Below, piece after piece: positions 31,988 through 39,773 of a stretch of 57,579 nucleotides of DNA. The notes below the pieces were generated by a model. It made no database searches. It was not told where the DNA came from and saw only the letters and a list, made by a program, of their open reading frames with translations. Source of the stretch: Caenispirillum salinarum AK4 (lineage in GTDB: Bacteria > Pseudomonadota > Alphaproteobacteria > Rhodospirillales > Rhodospirillaceae). Location: NCBI RefSeq assembly GCF_000315795.1, contig NZ_ANHY01000009.1:1-57579 (forward strand), written 5' to 3'. The stretch's first letter is position 1. The number at the start of each line of letters is the position of its first letter. The position numbers were made by a program, and so were the translations under genes.

Positions 31988-31988
31988 G

Positions 31989-32291
31989 ATGACCAAGCAT
32001 CGCGGCATTGAGGCGTGGCAGTTGCAGGACATCCGCGAGGCGGACGCCGGCGAATTCGCGGCGGATGAGGAGATGGCCGCGATTTTCTCCAGGTACGACG
32101 ACGCGGCCCCCGCCCCGGTCAAGCGGCGGGTCCGTCGTCGCCGTTGCCGGCGAACCGCCGCCGCTGGATCGACGGATCATCCTTCAGCGCCTGCCGCGCA
32201 TCCCACAGCGCCACAGCCGTCTGGAGGTTCAACCAGTACTCCGGGCTCGTGCCCAGCACTTCCGCAAAGCGCACGGCCGTGTCCGGCGTGA
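31989..32291 (+). CDS. Small ORF with antitoxin-like N-terminus, facing higA
   Basis: The first ~48 residues (MTKHRGIEAWQLQDIREADA, then GEFAADEEMAAIFSRYDD) look like the acidic, helical C-terminal part of small RelE/ParE-type antitoxins. The remainder is arginine- and proline-rich and overlaps higA in antisense, so it is probably not original coding sequence. This may be an antitoxin remnant whose frame runs on into the neighbouring module. The ribosome-binding site GGGGAAG is well placed but lies within a hairpin. Expression and function are unproven. Confidence 0.4.
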   Translation: MTKHRGIEAWQLQDIREADAGEFAADEEMAAIFSRYDDAAPAPVKRRVRRRRCRRTAAAGSTDHPSAPAAHPTAPQPSGGSTSTPGSCPALPQSARPCPA

Positions 32292-32490
32292 TGGACGCGC
32301 GGCCGTGGATGACCGAGCTGATGTGCTTGCGCGTCAGCCCGGTCGCGGCGGCGAAATCCGTCTGCGTGATGCCCTTGGGCTTCAGATAGTATTCCGCCAA
32401 CAGGTAACCTGGTTCCCGAGGGCGGCGGCGACGGATGTAGGGGCCTTCCATGGCGTCTCTCTTGGTCGGCGTCTCAGTGGTAGTCTTCAT
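32119..32490 (-). CDS. higA: HigA-family antitoxin (XRE helix-turn-helix)
   Basis: DNA-binding antitoxin that neutralises HigB and represses the operon. The 123-residue product has the HigA helix-turn-helix in GITQTDFAAATGLTRKHISS, followed by the family signature ITPDTAVRFAEVLGTSPEYW and LNLQTAVALWDA. The first 22 residues form a polar leader. Its start overlaps the end of higB by 17 bases, the usual toxin-first order of HigBA systems. Confidence 0.93.
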   Translation of the reverse strand: MKTTTETPTKRDAMEGPYIRRRRPREPGYLLAEYYLKPKGITQTDFAAATGLTRKHISSVIHGRASITPDTAVRFAEVLGTSPEYWLNLQTAVALWDARQALKDDPSIQRRRFAGNGDDGPAA

Positions 32491-32749
32491 AGTTCAGGTC
32501 GGTGACGTCCTGATCTTCAAAGCGAAAGGTCAGGACGTAGTTTCCTGTGACGTGAATGGAATAGCTGCCCTTCCTGTTCCCCTTCAAAGGGTGAAAATCA
32601 GGCGCTGCGGCAAGGTCTTCCGGCTCGGTGGCGCCGTCCAGCATGTCCAACAGGTCGATAAGCTTGTTGTGAAACCGCTTGTCGATGCGCCGGGTCGTAC
32701 CATTCTCAAAAAGATCCACAAGGCCCTTGTGGCGAATTTTCCGAAGCAT
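32474..32749 (-). CDS. higB: HigB/RelE-type toxin (mRNA interferase)
   Basis: Ribosome-dependent mRNA endonuclease of the HigB branch of RelE toxins. The 91-residue product has the compact RelE fold: IRHKGLVDLFENGTTRRID at the N-terminus, then FHPLKGNRKGSYSIHVTG and NYVLTFRFEDQDVTDLNYEDYH. The basic patch and C-terminal Tyr/His are typical of the active site. It is first in the operon, 66 bases downstream of a perfect palindrome likely to be the HigA operator. Confidence 0.93.
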   Translation of the reverse strand: MLRKIRHKGLVDLFENGTTRRIDKRFHNKLIDLLDMLDGATEPEDLAAAPDFHPLKGNRKGSYSIHVTGNYVLTFRFEDQDVTDLNYEDYH

Positions 32750-32814
32750 GATCGTTCATGGCCTGGAAATGGGTTCAATAAGAATGGGTTCCGCCGCAGG
32801 TCCGCGGTGGGATA

Positions 32815-32833
32815 TGTAACCTACCCGGTTACA
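32815..32833. promoter_or_regulatory. Probable HigA operator
   Basis: TGTAACC-TACCC-GGTTACA is a perfect inverted repeat with 7-bp arms and a 5-base centre, in the only intergenic space upstream of higB. Autoregulation through such palindromes is the rule for HigBA. Confidence 0.6.
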
Positions 32834-32856
32834 CGCCGCATCGTCAAGACCCCACA

Positions 32857-32891
32857 GAAAACCCCCGCCACCTTGCGGTGACGGGGGTTTC
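32857..32891 (-). terminator. Terminator of the rpsF-rpsR-rplI operon
   Basis: AAACCCCCG-c-CACC and GGTG-a-CGGGGGTTT pair with one mismatch and a 4-base loop, 49 bases after the rplI stop. T-runs on the minus strand (GGTTTTC) support intrinsic termination. Confidence 0.8.
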
Positions 32892-32939
32892 TCAAGCCTT
32901 TCGCACCACCCGAAGGCGGCGCGGGCAGGGGCTGGCGGT

Positions 32940-33545
32940 TTACGCCTGCTCCTCGCCCTCTTCGGCTTCGGCGGCGGCCATCTCGGCTTCCTCGGCCTCG
33001 ACGGATTCCGGCGTGTTGTCGAAGCCGAGGACCTCGTCCTCGATGTCCACGTCGGCTTCCACCAGATCGGCGGCGTTGACCTGGTTCTCGCCCTCTTCCT
33101 GAGAGCGGGCCACGGTCACCGGCACGTTGAGGGTCACCTCGGCGTGCAGCATCACCGGCACCTCGTAGCGGCCCAGCGACTTGATCGGCTGGTGCATTTC
33201 CACCATGCCGCGCTCGATGCTGTAGCCCTGCTCCTTGATGGCGTCCGCGACGTCGCGGGCGGTCACGGAGCCGTAGAGCTGGCCACCCTCACCGGCCTGA
33301 CGGACCATGATGAGGTTGAGGTCCTTCATGCGCTCGGCCACGTCCAGAGCTTCCTTGCGGCGCTCCAGGTTGCGGGCCTCGATCTGCGCCTTCTGGCTCT
33401 CGAAGTACTGCTTGTTCTTCTCGGAAGCGCGCAGCGCCTTGCCCTGGGGCAGCAGGTAGTTGCGGGCGTAGCCGGGCTTCACCTTCACGGTGTCGCCCAT
33501 CTGGCCCAGCTTCACGATGCGCTCGAGCAGAATGACTTCGGTCAT
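32940..33545 (-). CDS. rplI: 50S ribosomal protein L9
   Basis: Large-subunit protein at the base of the L1 stalk, contacting 23S rRNA. The 201-residue product starts with MTEVILLERIVKLGQMGDTV and the GYARNYLLPQGKA signature. A long central helix and a C-terminal domain follow. It is about 50 residues longer than the E. coli protein because of an acidic tail (from about residue 150) rich in Glu and Ala, common in alphaproteobacterial L9. Last gene of the rpsF operon. Confidence 0.97.
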   Translation of the reverse strand: MTEVILLERIVKLGQMGDTVKVKPGYARNYLLPQGKALRASEKNKQYFESQKAQIEARNLERRKEALDVAERMKDLNLIMVRQAGEGGQLYGSVTARDVADAIKEQGYSIERGMVEMHQPIKSLGRYEVPVMLHAEVTLNVPVTVARSQEEGENQVNAADLVEADVDIEDEVLGFDNTPESVEAEEAEMAAAEAEEGEEQA

Positions 33546-33567
33546 GTCGATGTCCTCCTGACCCGGC

Positions 33568-33798
33568 TTATTTCAGAACGTACGGCAGCAGGGCCAGGAA
33601 GCGGGCGCGCTTGATGGCCTGGGCCAGCTTGCGCTGCTTCTTGGTCGAGACAGCCGTGATGCGGGACGGGACGATCTTGCCGCGCTCGGACACGAAGCGC
33701 TGCAGCAGCTTCACGTCCTTGTAGTCGATCTTCGGCGCGTTGGCACCGGAGAACGGACAGGTCTTGCGACGGCGGAAGAACGGACGACGGGCAGCCAT
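33568..33798 (-). CDS. rpsR: 30S ribosomal protein S18
   Basis: Small-subunit protein that binds S6 on the platform of the 30S subunit. The 76-residue product has the normal length, a basic N-terminus ([16 protein letters not shown]) and the S18 core [39 protein letters not shown]. It sits between rpsF (2 bases away) and rplI (22 bases away), a conserved order. Confidence 0.98.
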   Translation of the reverse strand: MAARRPFFRRRKTCPFSGANAPKIDYKDVKLLQRFVSERGKIVPSRITAVSTKKQRKLAQAIKRARFLALLPYVLK

Positions 33799-33800
33799 GC

Positions 33801-34271
33801 TTACGCTCCTTCGGCTCGGTTCTCGGTGCGGCGCTCGCCACGCTCGCCACGGTCGCCGCGGTCACCACCACGGTCGCCGCGATCACCACGCTCGCCGCGG
33901 TCACGGCCACGGCCGCCACGCGGGCCACGGTCGCGGTCGCCGCGCTCGTTGCGGGTCTGCAGGATGGCCGACGGGCCTTCCTCCAGCTCCTCGACGCGCA
34001 CCACCATGTGACGCAGGATGTCCTCGTTCAGGCGCATCAGGCGTTCCATCTCGTGGACAGCCGGAGCCGGGGCGTCGACGTTCAGCAGAACGTAGTGACC
34101 CTTGCGGTTCTTCTTGATGCGGTAGGAGAGGTTGCGCAGGCCCCAGTACTCCTTCTTGGAGACCGAGCCGCCACCCTGGCCGAGGATGTTGGCCAGTTCG
34201 TCCGCCAGCTGCTCCACCTGAGAGGCGGAGATGTCCTGGCGCGCGATCAGGACGGTTTCATACAAAGGCAT
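33801..34271 (-). CDS. rpsF: 30S ribosomal protein S6 with long Arg/Gly/Asp-rich tail
   Basis: Small-subunit protein pairing with S18. The 156-residue product has the S6 domain in residues 1-105: [34 protein letters not shown] and [14 protein letters not shown]. From about residue 108 it carries a tail built from RGDRD-, GRGRDRG- and [13 protein letters not shown] units. S6 proteins often have C-terminal extensions, but this one is unusually repetitive and strongly RG-rich, like single-stranded-RNA-binding RGG tails. The underlying DNA (about 33826-33950) is also repetitive. Confidence 0.95.
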   Translation of the reverse strand: MPLYETVLIARQDISASQVEQLADELANILGQGGGSVSKKEYWGLRNLSYRIKKNRKGHYVLLNVDAPAPAVHEMERLMRLNEDILRHMVVRVEELEEGPSAILQTRNERGDRDRGPRGGRGRDRGERGDRGDRGGDRGDRGERGERRTENRAEGA

Positions 34272-34467
34272 AGTCTATAAGACCCCTTATGGCTTGTCTC
34301 ATCCCGCACGGCCACCACGGCCGACGGGCATAGCCGGGACCTCGCCGGCACAGGGCCGACGCGGTGACCCGGCAAGGGACACTTTCGTGAAGGCGCGTAA
34401 GATAACGGCTCGCGGTCAGGATGCAAGGACTTTCACCGGCTCCGGCGCGTTTGTCCCCTGCTTTGGC

Positions 34468-34496
34468 TTGACACGGGCGCGCGGCCTGCGCACTTT
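34468..34496 (+). promoter_or_regulatory. Possible sigma70-type promoter for the fab cluster
   Basis: TTGACA at 34468-34473 is a perfect -35 hexamer. Seventeen bases downstream lies CACTTT (34491-34496), a weak -10. It is 64 bases before fabD, in a 288-base gap divergent from rpsF that holds no gene. Confidence 0.35.
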
Positions 34497-34559
34497 CGCC
34501 CGAATTCGCGCCCGCCAGGGCGCCGAACGGTTGTACAACACGGTGGAGGAAGACGCACC

Positions 34560-35504
34560 ATGGCGCGCGCACTGGTGTTCCCCGGCCAGGGATCGCAGGC
34601 CGTCGGAATGGGCAAGGATCTGGCGGAGGCGTTTCAGGCCGCCCGCGAGGTCTTCGAGGAGGTCGACGAGGCCCTCTCGCAGAATCTGTCCAAGCTGATG
34701 TTCGAGGGGCCGGAAAGCGACCTGACCCTGACCGAGAACGCCCAGCCGGCGCTCATGGCCGTCAGCCTGGCCGTGGTCCGCGTGTTGGAGCGCGAGGGCG
34801 GCATGGACGTGGCGAAGGTCGCCGCCGTCGTCGCCGGCCACTCGCTCGGCGAATACTCCGCCCTGTGCGCCGCCGGGGCGCTGGAGGTGGGCGACACCGC
34901 CCGACTCCTCAAGACCCGCGGGCAGGCCATGCAGAAGGCCGTGCCGGTGGGCGAGGGCGCCATGGCCGCCCTGCTGGGCCTGGACATCGACGACGCCCGC
35001 GCCGTCGCGGAAGAAGCCGCGCAGGGCGATGTGGTCACCGCCGCCAACGACAATGCGCCCGGCCAGGTGGTCGTCTCCGGCCACAAGGCGGCCGTCGAGC
35101 GCGCCATCGAGATCGCCAAGGAGAAGGGCGCGAAGAAGGCGGTGCTGCTGCCCGTCTCCGCCCCCTTCCATTGCCCGCTGATGCGCCCGGCCGCCGACGC
35201 CATGGCGCAGGCGCTGGCGAACGTCGACATCCGCGCCCCGCGCGTGCCGCTGGTGCCCAACGTCACCACCCAGCCGACCACCGATCCCTCGGCCATCCGT
35301 GAGCTTCTGGTGGAGCAGGTGACCGGCGCGGTGCGCTGGCGCGAGAGCGTGCTGGCCATGAAGGGCATGGGCGTCGAGGAGCTGGTGGAACTGGGCTGCG
35401 GCAAGGTGCTGACCGGGCTGGCCCGGCGCATCGATCGCTCGCTGTCGGCCACCGCCGTCAACGGCCCGGCCGACATCGAGGCCTTCCTCAAGACCATCGG
35501 CTGA
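34560..35504 (+). CDS. fabD: Malonyl-CoA:ACP transacylase
   Basis: Transfers malonyl groups from CoA to acyl carrier protein, the entry step of fatty-acid elongation. The 314-residue product has the nucleophile Ser95 in GHSLGEYSAL and the partner His204 in SAPFHCPLM. FPGQGSQAVGMG is at the N-terminus. GGAGGAAG precedes the ATG. It is first in the fabD-fabG-acpP-fabF-mltG cluster. Confidence 0.97.
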   Translation: MARALVFPGQGSQAVGMGKDLAEAFQAAREVFEEVDEALSQNLSKLMFEGPESDLTLTENAQPALMAVSLAVVRVLEREGGMDVAKVAAVVAGHSLGEYSALCAAGALEVGDTARLLKTRGQAMQKAVPVGEGAMAALLGLDIDDARAVAEEAAQGDVVTAANDNAPGQVVVSGHKAAVERAIEIAKEKGAKKAVLLPVSAPFHCPLMRPAADAMAQALANVDIRAPRVPLVPNVTTQPTTDPSAIRELLVEQVTGAVRWRESVLAMKGMGVEELVELGCGKVLTGLARRIDRSLSATAVNGPADIEAFLKTIG

Positions 35505-35552
35505 GCGCGCTCGCGCCACCGGCCTCATAATAAGGAAAGGGACTGAAACGGC

Positions 35553-36290
35553 ATGTTCGACCTGACCGAGAAGACCGTCCTGGTCACCGGCGCCTCGGGC
35601 GGCATCGGCGCGGAGATCGCCAAGACCCTGCACGCGCGCGGCGCCGTCGTCGGCCTGTCCGGCACCCGGAAGGAGGCGCTGGACGCCCTGGCGGTCACCC
35701 TGGGCGACCGCGTCCACGTTCTGCCCTGCAACCTGGGCTCGGCCGAGGACGTGGAGCAGCTGATCCCCGCCGCGACCGAGGCCATGGGCGGCATCGACAT
35801 CCTGGTCAACAACGCCGGCCTGACCCGCGACGGCCTCATCCTGCGCATGAAGGACGAGGACTGGGACCAGGTGATCGCTGTCAACCTGTCGGCTGCCTTC
35901 CGCCTGTGCCGCGCCGTCGCCAAGCCCATGATGAAGAAGCGCGCCGGGCGCATCATCAACATCACCTCCATCGTCGGCCACACCGGCAACCCGGGGCAGG
36001 CCAATTATTGCGCGTCCAAGGGCGGCATGACGGCCATGTCCAAGTCGCTGGCGCAGGAACTGGCCAGCCGCGGCATCACGGTCAACTGCGTGGCGCCGGG
36101 CTTCATCGAGACGGCCATGACCGACAAGCTGTCCGACGACCAGAAGGCGAAGCTAAACGCCGGCATCCCCGCCGGTCGCATGGGCACGCCCGAGGACATC
36201 GCCGCCGCCGTGGTGTTCCTCGCGAGCGACGAATCCGCCTACATCACCGGCCAGACCTTGCACGTCAACGGCGGCATGGCGATGATCTGA
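35553..36290 (+). CDS. fabG: 3-oxoacyl-ACP reductase
   Basis: NADPH-dependent reductase that converts 3-oxoacyl-ACP to 3-hydroxyacyl-ACP in fatty-acid synthesis. The 245-residue short-chain dehydrogenase has TGASGGIG (12-19), NNAGLTRDGL and the catalytic residues Ser139, Tyr152 and Lys156. It ends with TLHVNGGMAMI, typical of FabG. AAGGAAAGGG lies upstream of the ATG. The gap to fabD is 48 bases. Confidence 0.97.
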   Translation: MFDLTEKTVLVTGASGGIGAEIAKTLHARGAVVGLSGTRKEALDALAVTLGDRVHVLPCNLGSAEDVEQLIPAATEAMGGIDILVNNAGLTRDGLILRMKDEDWDQVIAVNLSAAFRLCRAVAKPMMKKRAGRIINITSIVGHTGNPGQANYCASKGGMTAMSKSLAQELASRGITVNCVAPGFIETAMTDKLSDDQKAKLNAGIPAGRMGTPEDIAAAVVFLASDESAYITGQTLHVNGGMAMI

Positions 36291-36456
36291 CACCTGTTTC
36301 GGCCGCGGCTGCGCTTGACTCCCGGTTCGGGCGCGTTACGTGTGGTCAAGGCCGGACAAGTGTGCTACCAAACGCCGATCCCCGGCTTGTTTCCGGGTAT
36401 TTGGCGTACCCGATCGTACCGACACACAACACTTTGTGAATTTGAGGATTGACGAC

Positions 36457-36693
36457 ATGAGCGACGTCGCCGAGCGCGTTAAGAAGATCGTTGTGGAACA
36501 CCTCGGTGTCGAGGAGTCCAAGGTCACCGAAAACGCCTCCTTCATCGACGATCTGGGCGCCGACAGCCTGGACACCGTCGAGCTGGTCATGGCCTTCGAG
36601 GAAGAGTTCGGCGTCGAGATTCCCGACGACGCGGCCGAGAAGATCCTGACCGTCAAGGACGCGATCGAGTTCATCGAGAAGAACTCGAAGTAA
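36457..36693 (+). CDS. acpP: Acyl carrier protein
   Basis: Carries growing acyl chains on a phosphopantetheine arm. The 78-residue acidic product has the attachment Ser37 in [30 protein letters not shown] precedes the ATG. A 166-base leader separates it from fabG and includes TTGACT at 36315, so it may have its own promoter for the high expression expected of ACP. Confidence 0.98.
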   Translation: MSDVAERVKKIVVEHLGVEESKVTENASFIDDLGADSLDTVELVMAFEEEFGVEIPDDAAEKILTVKDAIEFIEKNSK

Positions 36694-36792
36694 GGGCGGG
36701 CGCGCTGCCGCGATACGGTCCGGCGGCGCCACCCTCCTTGAGGCCCTGGCGCACCGCGCGGGGCCGTTTCAGAGGTAGATATCGAGAGAGCC

Positions 36793-38058
36793 ATGAGACG
36801 AGTTGTCGTCACCGGCGTCGGCCTTATCACGCCGCTGGGTAGCGGCGTCGAGGGCAACTGGACGCGCCTGATCAACGGCGAGAGCGGCATCCGCGCCATC
36901 GAGAGATTCGATGTGTCGGATCTTCCGGCCAAGATCGCCGGACAGGTGCCGACCGACGAAAACGAGCCCTACAGGTTCAACGCCGACGATGTCGTGCCCG
37001 CGCGCGACCGCCGTCGCATGGACCCCTTCATTGTCTTCGGCATGGCTGCCGCCATCCAGGCCATCGAGGATGCCGGCTGGACGCCGGAGGACGAGGACGA
37101 GCGCGAGCGCACCGGTGTCATCATCGGGTCGGGCATCGGCGGCCTGGGCAGCATCGCCAACGCCGAGGACACGCTTTCGGGCGGTGGTCCGCGCAAGCTG
37201 AGCCCGTTCTTCATTCCGTCCTCGCTGATCAACCTCGTCTCGGGCCACGTGTCCATCAAGTACGGCTTCAAGGGGCCGAACCACTCGGTGGTCACCGCCT
37301 GCTCGACCGGCGCCCACGCCATCGGCGACGCCAGCCGCATCATCAAGTACGGCGATGCCGACGTGATGATCGCCGGCGGCGCCGAAGCGGCCATCTGCCG
37401 CCTGGGCATCGGCGGGTTTGCCGCCGCCCGCGCCCTGTCGACAGGCTTCAACGACACGCCGGAAAAGGGCTCGCGCCCCTACGACAAGGACCGCGACGGC
37501 TTCGTCATGGGCGAGGGCGCCGGTGTCCTGGTGCTGGAGGAGTACGAGCACGCCAAGGCCCGTGGCGCCAAGATCTACGCCGAGGTGCTGGGCTACGGCA
37601 TGTCCGGCGACGCCTACCACATCACGGCCCCGGCCGAGGATGGCAACGGCGGCTTCCGCGCCATGCGCAACGCGCTCAAGGACGCCAAGCTCGACCCCAG
37701 CCAGATCGACTACGTCAACGCCCACGGCACCTCCACGCCGCTGGGTGACGAGATCGAGCTGGGGGCGGTGAAGCGCCTGTTCGGCGACCACGCCTACAAG
37801 CTGTCGATGTCGTCCACCAAGTCGGCCATCGGCCACCTGCTGGGCGCGGCCGGTGCGGTGGAAGCCATCTACTCCATGCTGGCGCTGCAAAACCAGATCG
37901 TGCCGCCGACGCTGAACCTCGACAATCCGTCGGAGTCCTGCGACATCGACCTGGTGCCGCACAAGGCCAAGGAACGCGAGGTCACCTACGCGCTGTCCAA
38001 CAGCTTCGGCTTCGGCGGCACCAATGCCTCGCTGGTGATGGGTCGCGCTCCGTCCTGA
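36793..38058 (+). CDS. fabF: 3-oxoacyl-ACP synthase II
   Basis: Condensing enzyme that elongates acyl-ACP with malonyl-ACP. The 421-residue product has the thiolase-fold triad Cys170 (TACSTGAHAIG), His311 (NAHGTSTPLGD) and His348 (KSAIGHLLGAAG). The SNSFGFGGTNAS motif is near the C-terminus. It follows acpP by 99 bases, the standard order. Confidence 0.98.
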   Translation: MRRVVVTGVGLITPLGSGVEGNWTRLINGESGIRAIERFDVSDLPAKIAGQVPTDENEPYRFNADDVVPARDRRRMDPFIVFGMAAAIQAIEDAGWTPEDEDERERTGVIIGSGIGGLGSIANAEDTLSGGGPRKLSPFFIPSSLINLVSGHVSIKYGFKGPNHSVVTACSTGAHAIGDASRIIKYGDADVMIAGGAEAAICRLGIGGFAAARALSTGFNDTPEKGSRPYDKDRDGFVMGEGAGVLVLEEYEHAKARGAKIYAEVLGYGMSGDAYHITAPAEDGNGGFRAMRNALKDAKLDPSQIDYVNAHGTSTPLGDEIELGAVKRLFGDHAYKLSMSSTKSAIGHLLGAAGAVEAIYSMLALQNQIVPPTLNLDNPSESCDIDLVPHKAKEREVTYALSNSFGFGGTNASLVMGRAPS

Positions 38059-38097
38059 CGACGGCTTCGCGAGGCCCTCGTGCCAAGCACTCTGCCG

Positions 38098-38129
38098 ACG
38101 GGGCGGGCGAGTTGGATCGTCCGCCCCGT
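38098..38129 (+). terminator. Hairpin between fabF and mltG
   Basis: ACGGGGCGG and CCGCCCCGT form a perfect 9-bp stem with a 14-base loop. There is no proper T-run after it, so it may attenuate rather than stop read-through into mltG. Confidence 0.35.
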
Positions 38130-38172
38130 TCGCGTCTTCACCTGACCGCAGTCCGCCGAGGATCGGCCACCG

Positions 38173-39177
38173 ATGAAACGCGTTCTTCTTGCCCTCGTTC
38201 TTCTCGTCATCCTGGCCGGCGCGGGGCTCGCCTACGGCCTCTACTGGTTCGCCGGCGAAACCTTCACGGCCCGGGGCCCGCTGGAGGAGCCGGTGATCGT
38301 GGAGGTCCCCAAGGGCTCGGGCCTCGCCCGCATCACCGAGAATCTGGCGGATGCCGGCGTCATCGCCGACCGTGACGTCTCCAAGCTGATCTTCAAGCTC
38401 AAGGTCCGCGAGAGCGGCAAGGCCGCCAGCCTGCACGCCGGCGAGTTCCAGTTCGAACCCGGCGTCTCCATGGCCGAGGTGACGGAGATCCTGGCCTCGG
38501 GCAAGGTCGTGGCGCGGTTCCTGACGGTGGCGGAAGGCCTGACGTCGCCCGAGGTCATGGCGCTGGTGAGCAAGGCCGAGGCGCTGACGGGTGCCGTTCC
38601 CGACCCGCCGCCGCCCACGGGGACGCTCCTGCCCGAGACCTATCACTACACCCGGGGCGACAGCCGCGCCGACGTGGTGGCGCGCATGGAACAATCCATG
38701 GACAAGGCGCTGGAGGACCTGTGGCCGACCCGCGCCGAGGACCTGCCCATCGACACGCCGGAGGAGGCCGTCATCCTGGCCTCCATCGTCGAGAAGGAAA
38801 CAGCGCTGGCATCGGAGCGCCCGCGGGTGGCGGCGGTGTTCGTCAACCGCCTGCGGCGCGGCATGCGCCTGCAGTCGGACCCTACCGTCATCTACGGCCT
38901 GGACCCCGAGGACGGCGATCTCGGGCGGCCGCTGCGCAAGTCCGAGCTTGAGAGGGAAACGGCCTACAACACCTATGTCATCGGCGGCCTGCCGCCCGGA
39001 CCGATCGCCAATCCGGGGCGGGAGTCCCTGGCGGCGGTGCTGAACCCGGCGGAGACGGATGACCTGTACTTCGTCGCCGACGGCACGGGTGGCCACGCCT
39101 TCGCCAAGACCCTGCGCGAGCACAATCGCAACGTCGCCAACTGGCGGCGCATCGAGCGCCAGCGGGCGGGCGAATAG
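38173..39177 (+). CDS. mltG: Endolytic peptidoglycan transglycosylase MltG
   Basis: Membrane-anchored lytic transglycosylase that cuts nascent glycan strands and is thought to set their length. The 334-residue product has one N-terminal membrane helix (about 4-27). A LysM-like region follows, then the YceG catalytic domain with LLPETYHYTRGDS and the catalytic Glu207 in ILASIVEKET. SDPTVIYGLDP and YNTYVIGGLPPGPIANPG are also family signatures. Its position after fabF is widely conserved. Confidence 0.95.
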   Translation: MKRVLLALVLLVILAGAGLAYGLYWFAGETFTARGPLEEPVIVEVPKGSGLARITENLADAGVIADRDVSKLIFKLKVRESGKAASLHAGEFQFEPGVSMAEVTEILASGKVVARFLTVAEGLTSPEVMALVSKAEALTGAVPDPPPPTGTLLPETYHYTRGDSRADVVARMEQSMDKALEDLWPTRAEDLPIDTPEEAVILASIVEKETALASERPRVAAVFVNRLRRGMRLQSDPTVIYGLDPEDGDLGRPLRKSELERETAYNTYVIGGLPPGPIANPGRESLAAVLNPAETDDLYFVADGTGGHAFAKTLREHNRNVANWRRIERQRAGE

Positions 39178-39301
39178 CAGTTTTTCCCGCAGGCCTAAAC
39201 GTTACGGTATCAATCCCATTGCCAGTGGCGGCGGATTGCGGCATGATTCCCGTCAAAAGTGCGGCACGCACCAGCGAACGAGAGAGCGGGAGCATCCGGA
39301 A

Positions 39302-39670
39302 ATGCGCAAGGTCCTGATGAGCATGGCGCTCACGGGCCTGATCCTGGGGGTGGCGCTGAGCACCCAGGTCGGGCTGTTCGTCGTCCAGCCGCGCCCCGCC
39401 GAGGCGGCGGGGGCCGCTGGCGGTTTGACGCCGGTGTCGGCGGAGCGTGCGAAGCCGGCCGAGACGCCGGCGGGCATGGTTTACCTAATGACGCGGGCCG
39501 CGGACATGCGTTTCCTCGACAGTCCCGACGCCATCTGTCGCCGCCAGTTCGATCGCGACAACGACGCCTGCCGGGGCCTCGTGCAGGGCTGGGTGATGCG
39601 CGAAAGCCGCGTGCTGGCAACGCTTCCCTATTCGGAAGCCCTGTGGCGCATGGCGAGCGGCGGCGGGTGA
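39302..39670 (+). CDS. Small exported hypothetical protein
   Basis: A 122-residue protein that I do not recognise. Residues 1-35 look like a signal peptide (MRKVLMSMALTGLILGVALS..., then RPAEA as a likely cleavage site). The mature part has two cysteines, Cys79 and Cys90, in DAICRRQFDRDNDACRGL, which could form a disulfide. GGGAG lies before the ATG. It is the last gene before a strong terminator and may be read with mltG. Confidence 0.7.
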   Translation: MRKVLMSMALTGLILGVALSTQVGLFVVQPRPAEAAGAAGGLTPVSAERAKPAETPAGMVYLMTRAADMRFLDSPDAICRRQFDRDNDACRGLVQGWVMRESRVLATLPYSEALWRMASGGG

Positions 39671-39696
39671 AAACGTCGAGATAATCTCGACGTTTT
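39670..39696. terminator. Terminator overlapping the stop codon of the exported protein gene
   Basis: AAAACGTCGAGAT and ATCTCGACGTTTT are perfect inverted arms around a single base. It begins at the last base of the stop codon, and with A- and T-runs on both sides it can stop transcripts from either strand. Confidence 0.85.
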
Positions 39697-39773
39697 ATCG
39701 ACGTTCTGAGTGCGGGCTGCGCGAGCATCCGGTCATCCGGGCCGCGGTGGACGCCTTTAGACCTGCGATCGGA

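Noticed and set aside
31824..32180. Minus-strand 118-codon frame upstream of the alcohol dehydrogenase
   Set aside because: Composition is shadow-like, it overlaps the small plus-strand ORF and higA, and it has no ribosome-binding site.
38098..38129. Full terminator isolating mltG from fabF
   Set aside because: The stem is good but no T-run follows. I keep it only as a weak hairpin feature, because mltG commonly shares the fab transcript.
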